From positions 124,001-188,000 of the forward strand of contig JAHLKI010000020.1 in NCBI GenBank assembly GCA_025602905.1: 64,000 bases of DNA, given 5' to 3'. This stretch comes from Phlyctochytrium arcticum. Lineage: Eukaryota; Chytridiomycota; Chytridiomycetes; Chytridiales; Chytridiaceae. The notes beneath the pieces were generated by a model. It worked only from the letters and a program-made list of their open reading frames with translations, did no database searches and was not told where the DNA came from. Positions within the stretch are counted from its first letter, which is position 1. Each line of letters begins with the position of its first letter. Below are positions 56,298-64,000 of this stretch, in pieces. Both the position numbers and the translations under genes were made by a program.

Positions 56298-57016
56298 GCG
56301 AGACGCCGGAGCCGGGAAGGTCCTCGCAGAATCCCGGGTTCTTTGTCATTAGAAGTCACGCGTGGATAAATTGCAATTTGGCTGCTTTGGGACACACTTC
56401 CCGACTGCGCACTGCTGCGCTTGTGCTATTCTTGGGGGGTTTACGGGGGTATACCAGGGTATATTTAGGGGGGAGGGGGCCAAGAATAGGTCTGGGAGTG
56501 GGAATCTCTTCATCACCATGGCTGTACAGGATCCTACATGATCTGTGCATACGCGAGTATGGATGACTTCCCACGTTCGGTACCGATTCCCGATAGCTTT
56601 GATTGAGAGATTCCCGGCGAGGCGTAATAATGCGGTGGGAAGCTCAGGCTAAGTGCTGGGCTAAGTGTATCCTAGTTTGATTGAATTTCTTCCGCTTGCT
56701 TGAAATCTGTTACCGGACCCTGGGCAAAAAGTTGTGGGGGGATATTCCCGGATTTGATCTAGTAGATTTTGAGCGTGTACTTCTGCCACTCATCACGTTC
56801 ATCATTAACGGGGGCCAGCACCTTTCCAAATCAGTGTGTTATAGATTGGTTTTGATGCCATTTCGATTTTATTTTTGCATATGTTTTTCAATTCCAAATC
56901 TTGAAAAGAAATTAAGTTTGTAGGATCTGACGAACAACTAATTGGTTCATGAAAGGTGGTGCTGACAAGCACCTATACATTTCTAATTACAAAGGGGAGG
57001 TGTGTCGACAGATGTC
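56298..57016. other. Intergenic spacer
   Basis: No gene recognised. A G-rich stretch (GGGGGGTTTACGGGGGTATA and further GGGGGGAGGGGGC) lies at 56433-56480. Confidence 0.45.
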
Positions 57017-58062
57017 TTAACATAAACGTGAATTCCTCCCCGAGGGGAGTGGAGGAATATGCTGCCGATGATGGGGATGATGTTGGAGAGGTTGGATAAG
57101 TGCCCGTAGCGCAGCCGTGCGGGACCGCTCGGGTTTGGACGACAGACCCATATCCTCCATCAACCGTTGTCGACTAATGACCTGATTGACGCTTTCGATT
57201 CCGCTCCCAAATTCCATTGCGGATGGCACTCCAGCACCACATCCCTCATTGTCGAAATCAGAGATGGTTTGACGCGTCGTAAAGATGCGGCGGATACGGC
57301 AGGTCCCCCCAATTCGAATACTGTGCAGGCAGCGGTAGGGCTCAGGTAGAAAGGACGGGATATCGATGCAGAGGTTGAGCCACTATTTATTCAAATTTAG
57401 AAAGGTGTGGAATTTATTGGGGGACGGCGATGGCTTACTTTGGATCGGATGAGGTTGGGAAGGGGGTATGTCCGGTGTAGTGCTGTGCTTTTGGAGGTTG
57501 TGTGGGTGGTCGAAAAGAAAAGGCGATAATGTTGGTTTTCCAGGTTTGTGATGCTGGATTAAAATGGTAAGTCTCACTTTCGCGGTACGAGTAGAAAAAA
57601 GCAGCTGTACCAGAGTTCGATGGTGAGCGGCTGGTTAAACCCGATATACACTTGTAAAACCAAGTTGGGTTGCGTCAAGTACGCTGTCAATAAAGTAAAC
57701 TTATATGTGAGCCTTTTCGATGTTCACCTCACTGTCACAATGAACTCCCGCACCTAATACATACCCCCCATCTTCTGATCTTTGGGTATAACAATGCTCC
57801 CGAATTTCTCACAACTATAACAAAATCCCTACATCAGCGTCAGTGAAACGTAGATAGGTCATGGTGGTGGGGGATTTACCTTGAGGTATGGGTCGTATAC
57901 CCGTCTTACAAAGGATTTGGGCTGGAAAGAGCAGTACATGATGGTTGTTGCACTGCCCTGAGCAGACAAAAGCTCAAAATACGGACCTCCCTATAGCTCA
58001 TCAGTCTATAACAAAAAAGGGATTTACGGAACAAGAAATACCTGGAAAAAGGACTTGAACAT
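57017..58062 (-). CDS. CFAP20DC: CFAP20-domain protein (CFAP20DC/C3orf67-like), cilium/flagellum associated
   Basis: Six exons (58062-58042, 57990-57880, 57807-57765, 57683-57611, 57553-57439, 57382-57017) close to 242 aa. The start MFKSFFQGGPYFELLSAQG matches CFAP20DC (MFKNEYQGGPFVE-like). Further aligned blocks are GSIVIPKDQKMG, LTQPNLVLQVYIGFNQP, TNLENQHYRLFFSTTHTT and WLNLCIDIPSFLPEPYRCL, then IGGTCRIRRIF. This is the DUF667/CFAP20 domain, found in microtubule-inner and ciliary proteins. The animal protein has a long extra C-terminus that is absent here. Its presence argues that the organism makes flagellated zoospores. Several exons are short (21, 43 and 73 nt), so the model rests on family alignment plus splice consensus. 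Confidence 0.85.
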
Positions 58063-58530
58063 TTTGCCCGTTGTCGAACCATTTGTCGTTGTGTCCGTCT
58101 ATCTGGGGTTTGGGGTTCGTATTTTGTTTGTTTTTCATAGTGTCGGAATTTGAGATTTACGTGATGATGTCAGCAGCTCATTTACCTCCTTTGGGGCGGA
58201 TAGGTTGTGTCCGTCATCAAGAGCGCCGGTGGAATTTTTGGGGTCCAGGAATCAGAGATTTGTGAACCGTCGTATTGAGTGTATTCAACGTTTTTTGGAG
58301 AAGGGCCCTACTCCTGGAGAAAATTGGAGGATCAACTACTTTATTGCAAAAAGGACGTCAAAAAACAATCACAGCTATTGGTATTCAGCTGTTCCAAGGA
58401 GACGTCATCGTACCGTCTCGTGGAGTAGATTTCCAAGCGTCAAAAACGTATTAGAGAGCCAGATCCAGTCGAAACTACGGAACAAACATCCCAGTAGTTG
58501 ACTTGTAGCCCAGTGTGTGAGGAGGGGAGG
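58063..58530. other. Short divergent spacer
   Basis: Between the CFAP20-domain gene and DENND6; no other gene seen. Confidence 0.5.
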
Positions 58531-61500
58531 ATGGCGGAGCGGCCAGCACCACCCGGTCGACGAAAGACCATCATCCGGACCGACTCTGCTCCTTGCGACT
58601 TGTCAGAAGCCGCAAAAGGGATTCACTCACCCATCACTTCATCAGCATCAGCAGCACCACCACCATTGAGTCGGGTGGTTTCTGTCGCGGCCGACGCGTC
58701 AATCGAGACGTTGGATCAACTCCAACCGCCCATGGTCAAACTGAGAGGGAATTCGAGTCCGTCTTTGTTGGATATATCTGGGGAGGATGGCACTGATACC
58801 TCTTCATTATACGAAACCGCGTCCGAGGAAGAGGATGATGATGAGGATGGACGGGCCAGGAGGACAAAAAGTAGGAATGCACGCGCCAAAGATCTAGATA
58901 CATCAACTCCCACCCAATCATCCATCGAATCCATTTGCTCGCCCAGCTTTGGTGCACCCAGTCCACCACGATCCACTCCCTTACTAGATTCTATCCCCGC
59001 CATTTCGCTATCCCGTGCATCGCTCGCTTCCGTCCGGTCATCTACGAGCGGGCCGCCCAGCGGTCTCCCCCCACCGCTTTCTCCATCGGCCCAAGATGCA
59101 CTGTCGCGCTTGGATGTGCAGCGGATGTTTCAGTGGGTCCTGTGCTTTGCCGTCGTCAATTTTGATCTGGAGCTTGGACAGGGTTGGACATACATCAGCA
59201 TATTCGTCACATACAACCATGACTTATTTCTTTTACAGCACTAGAATGTTTATACCCACCATTTGAATTCTCGGATGCCGAGCGGAAAAACATGTAAGAA
59301 TATGCCAAATGTATACACTCACACCTTCCCTTGCTAAGCCAAAACCCAGCTCATTTTCAGCCTTTCCCGACTCAAATTCGTCGGCTCACGTCGGCGACAG
59401 CACATTTACATTCCGGATGCGTGCAGCCAATGCTGCATCAGAATTATACCGGTCCGGGCACGCCCCGCTTCCCTTCAGCCATGTTGCAGCCAAACTGCAC
59501 ATGGGCGCGTCCATGCCGGTCGATACGGATGGGTATACCTACGGATACGTGTTTTTCAGACAACAGCGAGACTCTGTGATTCGGAGAGGTTATTTCCAGG
59601 TAGGTGTTGTTTGCGGATATCATATAGGGTTTCTTTGCTCTTACAAATACTTACATTTCTATTTACATAGAAATCGTTGGTGATCCTCTCACCTCATCCG
59701 TGGCCGGGACTCTTTACGTACCTGGCCGGTGCTCTGGGCTCCAGGTATATGGACGCCGTGATTGAAGACCGCCAGCGATATGGTACCGATGCCACTATTG
59801 TTCCGTCGGCTGCCAGCGCCTTGCTCGAATCGGCGTGTGCCAGTATCGCATCTTGGTAAATTACGACTTCCCAAATATCATTCTGATTGTACCGGGTGAC
59901 TGATTATAAATCCTTCTTTTTGATAGGCCTGCACCCCCATCAGCATTATCTACAAATGTAGCATACTATCCTATCGAGCTCACACTACCATTCCTGGGGC
60001 ACGCCAACCGGTTCGCATTTCCTCCATCGGCCTACTTTGCCCAACTATTTGAGAGCCGATCCCAGCCCGCGCCCGACACTGTCGCGTCACCCACCCCCGT
60101 CGCCCGCCGGTGTTCCATTGTGTGCACCCCGGGCCGTCTGTACAGCCTGTTTTCGGGGTCGCTGGAGCTGTTGTGGGTGTGCTGGGAGCTGATGATTACG
60201 GGACAAAGTCTGCTGGTTGTGGCCGAAAGTCCGAAAGCCTGCAGCGATATCGTCTGGGGACTCATCGAATTGGTGAAGCCAGTAAGTTGCGGCTGTCGTT
60301 ATGGATTACCAAAGAATGAGACTGATCTCGCTTTTGCATATAGTTGCCGTTCGGTGGCGATTTTCGACCCTATTTTACCATCCAAGACTCAGATTTCAAA
60401 GGAATCGCAAGTCGCCAGCGGGTGAGTCTTTTTCCGTTTGTCTAACAAAAAGCGTCGCGTGACTGATCTCATCATTTTTTCAACCAAGTAGCTGCCGTCA
60501 ACTGCCATGATTTTGGGGGTGACCAATCCCGTGTTTACCAAAGTCCTTGAACATTGGCCAAACGTGATTCGCGCCGCTCGTCCCGCATCCGTCAAAATGA
60601 ATGGAGACCATCCTCCACATGCTCCAAGTCCCCAGAGTGGAGTTGCTGATGCGAGCGGTCACGTTTTTGGGAGCGGGTATGTGACTGCTAGTTGAATTTT
60701 ATGCCAGATGGTAAAACCTGAACCGTGTGTTTCTTTCTTTGCTCAGGCCATTGTCAAGAGCACCATCTCCGTTTCAATCCTCAGTTCCGTGCTCCCCAAA
60801 GGCAAAGCACATATCCAGCCCGTCGTCCCTCTTCTCGGCCCTATCCTCTAGCCCGAAACCACCGCTCCCCGGGCATATGCCAATGCGCGAGCAAGAAATG
60901 TCGACATCCCATGACGGCGGCAGGAATGAGACGGCAATGGTAGAGAGCCTGACTTGCAAACACAAGTCATATCTTTCCAAAGACCGGAAGCTAATAAAGG
61001 AGGTGGTCGAGTCGGCTATTCGCGGTCGTGCCAGCCATATTCTAGATAACATGCTCCGAAGGCATTTTATCGATTTAAATGAACGGTTCATCCAGCCTCT
61101 GAACCGGTACTTTGAGTCTCTGGTCGTCGGTAACCCCAGCCACATGTCCCTCTCCAACCTCCGAACCCGGCCCGAAATCAAGCCCTTCAAACAAGACATG
61201 TTTCTTAAGAGCGTAGAGTCTCAGGCCGCCACACCCGCTCCGCTTCCCGTCAACTGCAAACGGCCCCGAGTCGATCTCTACCGCGCGTTCCTCCATTCGG
61301 CCAATTTCGCGGCCTGGCTGCAGTACCGCACCGAAGAGACGTACCGTGAATGGCGACGGCGGTACATTGAAGTGCTGTGTGCGGACGATGTAGCTGACTG
61401 GGCCCTTCAAAAACTTAGCGCGCCGCATGCCCATAACCCGCATCGGAGGCGCCATAGCGCACCCAATGTCGAGTGTGTGGATCTCATGCTCCGGTTACGG

Positions 61501-61878
61501 GACGAAGTTGTCCGCTATTCCCCCTATTTTGACCAAGACCCACCCAGTACCCCCGCTACATCCTCCCCCGTATCGAAACGCTCTTTTCCATCCCCTGAGC
61601 TACCCAGCCACCCCCCACTTCCCCGTCCGCATCAAAAACCCAAATTTTTGGACCTGTCCACCTCCCATAACGGATGGGCATCCAGTCTCTGTGCCGCCGC
61701 CCCGTCCCCGTCCTCGCCCGGACCCGTTAATACCCTCGGCGGCGTGATACCCACCCCAGACCAGTTTGCGAAACTCAAACTCCAATTGGAAATCCTGGTC
61801 TCGGTCTTGCCTGAAGGATTACGGGAAGCTGTTGTCGTGGGCGGCGGAGGCCAGCAGCAGCGGGTCCCTGGCTCATAG
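58531..61878 (+). CDS. DENND6: DENND6-family protein (DENN-domain Rab GEF)
   Basis: Eight exons (58531-59182, 59239-59293, 59350-59599, 59671-59855, 59927-60281, 60344-60421, 60492-60676, 60747-61878) close to 963 aa; an ATG at 58498 would add 11 residues. The N-terminal ~200 residues are disordered. The tripartite DENN fold starts WVLCFAVVNFDLELGQALEC, then FPDSNSSAHVGDSTFTFRMR, GYVFFRQQRDSVIRRGYFQKS, LVILSPHPWPGLF, ELLWVCWELMITGQSLLVV, PFGGDFRPYFTIQDSDFKG and ILGVTNPVFTKVLEHWPN, exactly the DENND6/FAM116 order. In animals DENND6A activates Rab14 on endosomes. The C-terminal extension (Pro/Ser-rich loops) makes it longer than human DENND6A. Confidence 0.93.
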
Positions 61879-62138
61879 CAGAACGAGTGAAGACGCCCCT
61901 CACTGCAATTTCCTTTTGAATTTGGTTTTAGCACTCCGTATTTATTTCTGTACAGTACAGTCTGATGCTACTCTTGGACCCCTAATGAAACAAAATACAA
62001 TCTTCGTGTAATCTTTTTTTCTTCCAAAAGTGATTGTTTTTTGGCCCCCATCTAACCAAAAACAAAAATTAAAAATGGGATGGGTTTGAGAATACGAAAC
62101 AGAAACAAAAAAAAATACAAATAATGTGCAAAGGTTTC
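61879..62138. other. Convergent 3' spacer
   Basis: AT-rich 3' flanks with A runs; nothing else seen. Confidence 0.5.
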
Positions 62139-64000
62139 TTAAACGTCGCCTACGACTTCCAGATGGGGCTCGTGGTCAGTGCTGTTGCCGTCTCCCAAGA
62201 CCAGCCCCGTTTCCGCCACATTCCTAAACTCCAAGATTAGGACAGCGACCGCGGCCGTCATGGTGATGGCCAGTGCTGCAGCCGCAATATATCTTGGGTG
62301 GATGCGTCGGGTTACCCATGGCGGGAGAGCTTTGTATTGGCCCAGCTCGCCCGTCTCGTCGACAATGAGGGGTGGGGGTTTATTCAACTCGTCATGAGTG
62401 AGCCCACCGGCCTTCGCCTCAACATCATCTAGATCATCCGTTGGGTGGATTTTGTTGTTACCGGGTGTCAACATAACGCTCAAACGGCGCGAGCCAGATC
62501 CGCCGGGGGTCAATCCCCCTGGGACCCCCAACCCGCCCTGGTCTCCTGGCCCGCCCAGATTCATCATGCTCGCTGAGCCTGCGTTGGAGGCTGCACCACT
62601 GGCCAATCGGCCTTGTCGGTTGAGTCGGCGGTGAGCACCCCCGCCGCCTCCAGGACCCAGCATCTGTCGCATGAGCTGCTTGGCCGAGCGACCAGACGCC
62701 GTGGAAATACCTGCCGTGCTCTGTCCAAACTTTGGGCCGGCCGAAAAGAATTGGCTCTGGTGCACGCTGGCTCCTCCCGGTACAGGCACCCCATTCGGTC
62801 CCGTCGAGAAGCCTATCCCCATATTGGTCGCCACACTGCCTCCTCCGCCTATCCCCTGCGGCATCAACGACGCTGCAGAAGCCTGCATTGGCGCAAACGG
62901 ATTGTACCGCCGCATTCCCAGCTTGCTTAAATCTGCATGTGGCAAATGATAGACGTAGTCAAAATCGTCGTCATCGTCATTCGACCATTTCTTGACGCCG
63001 CCGTCGATATCGAGAAACTCGAGCTCGTCCAGCACGGACTGCTGCATAATCAGATTCCGCCTGGGAAGATAGAGGTAGACCAGGAACGGGGCCGCAAAGT
63101 TGCAGAGGGATTGGAAAATGAGGGAGCTCCAGTTGGAAAAGTAGGTGATCCAAGCACCGGTTTGGAACGGGAGCGCGGCCAGGAACGGGAAGATGGCGGC
63201 CCAGAATGTAGCCCACGCTGTGTAAAATTTGGCAAAAAACGTGAGTTGGCCGCTGCCTTGCACTCTACACTTTGGCCTACTTACGTCCTGTACATAATCG
63301 ACTGGTAACCAGATTCAACTTGACGATAATGATGGAAACGGGAATGGAAGTCAGCAAGACCAGAATGGGGTAGGTGACATTGATCGCAGAATTGACTGCC
63401 TTTCCGGCGGCCGAGACCTTGTCGTTGGATGCAATGGCCTGGATGAGGTTGGAATCTGACGGCATGGGAAACGCGGCGCCGGCTGCGAGAGACTCAGCTG
63501 GTCAGGTGGAGTGATGAGAAAGCTGAGGATTGTGTTCAACAAACCAAAGATTCCCAGAAACAAGTACATGCCCGTGGCAATCCAAGTCGAGTACCAGATT
63601 GTTTTCGAAATTTTGACGGATTTATGCTGCGCAAATCACCACCGAGTCAGCTAGGCGGCGCTGCATATTGTTCTGATCTACCGACATACCTTCGTGTTGA
63701 CCCAACTGGGCACAGTATTTGCCAGTGCTATCGGATAAAGAGTTAGGAACAGTTTCATTACGTTCGTTCTCATCCCAAAACACGTACTGTAATTGAACAT
63801 GACTTGTCCTATGGTTGCCGTTAGATTTTTTTCCACCGGCCGCATCCCAGATTCTCCGATTCCAACCACGAACGCCATGATAACCCACACGAAAATGATG
63901 AGTCCCAAGTAGACTGTAGACACTATAAAGGCCGACTGCGTTAATTTGAACTCTTCTTGGGAAAAACAACAAACAGTGGTCCCATACATAGTTGCACAAT
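62139..64000 (-). CDS. Amino-acid transporter (Aa_trans/AAAP family), 5' end outside the window
   Basis: Visible exons are from the right edge to 63788, then 63727-63690, 63626-63545, 63482-63285 and 63217-62139. Membrane helices include FIVSTVYLGLIIFVWVIMAF, NLTATIGQVMFNYT, TVPSWVNTK (a conserved AAAP block), WIATGMYLFLGIFG, GAAFPMPSDSNL, NVTYPILVLLTSIPVSIIIV, WATFWAAIFPFLAALPFQTG and WSSLIFQSLCNFAAPFLVYL. The loop-TM order fits SLC32/36/38-type proton- or sodium-coupled amino-acid transporters. The last exon adds an unusual ~200-residue Gly/Ser-rich hydrophilic insert (GGGGSVATNMGIGFS) before a final TM (YIAAAALAITMTAAVAVLIL). The right-most boundary of the first visible exon is uncertain. 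Confidence 0.85.

Noticed and set aside
58063..58138. Alternative start at 58138 for the CFAP20-domain gene (MKNKQNT)
   Set aside because: That frame does not join the conserved second exon, whereas the ATG at 58062 gives the family start MFKSFFQGGPY.

Overview
Eukaryotic (fungal) nuclear DNA. Nearly every gene carries short GT-AG introns of about 50-170 bp. Two kinds of evidence point to a zoosporic, flagellated fungus (chytrid grade): the gene set is fungal, and a CFAP20-domain (CFAP20DC-like) ciliary gene lies at 57-58 kb. I do not name a species. I spliced the gene models by hand and checked each for consensus splice sites, frame closure and family alignment. None is backed by transcript data.

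Layout. 0-8.2 kb is a compact housekeeping block: a DUF1749 hydrolase (5' end only), an SDR oxidoreductase, mitochondrial ClpP, the ribosome-assembly factor Rlp24, the exon-junction factor PYM, a COG2907-type FAD oxidoreductase with a C-terminal membrane anchor, and glyoxalase II. 8.2-17.8 kb is an accessory island. It holds two paralogous secreted, GPI-anchor-type cysteine-rich surface proteins. Between them lies a broken gene made of EsV-1-7 cysteine repeats followed by a nuclease-like domain, an architecture I associate with giant viruses, flanked by imperfect direct repeats. An orphan multi-pass membrane protein follows. 17.8-42.6 kb is ordinary genic DNA: a CCCH/CCHC zinc-finger protein, a Pro/Ala-rich protein, a secreted glycerophosphodiester phosphodiesterase, a coiled-coil protein, an auxin-efflux-carrier family transporter, the fork-protection factor Csm3/Swi3/TIPIN, a small secreted protein, a UBA-LRR protein with a PP1-docking motif, calcineurin A (12 exons) and WRAP73.

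42.7-54.5 kb is a second, more disordered island. It contains at least three lineage-specific families as intact copies, truncated copies and relics: a C2H2 finger family, a two-TM protein family, and a short Pro-rich family with start motif MPTH. A Ty1/copia relic is also present. Embedded in it is an intronless class II (bacterial/archaeal type) HMG-CoA reductase, unexpected in a fungus, flanked by inverted copies of the Pro-rich family.

54.6-64 kb returns to housekeeping genes: ornithine aminotransferase, the CFAP20-domain protein, DENND6, and an amino-acid transporter that runs off the right edge.

The most interesting items are the EsV-1-7/nuclease pseudogene, the class II HMG-CoA reductase and its duplicated surroundings, the small membrane-protein family with a shared upstream motif, and a 6-nt plus a 15-nt micro-exon in clpP.
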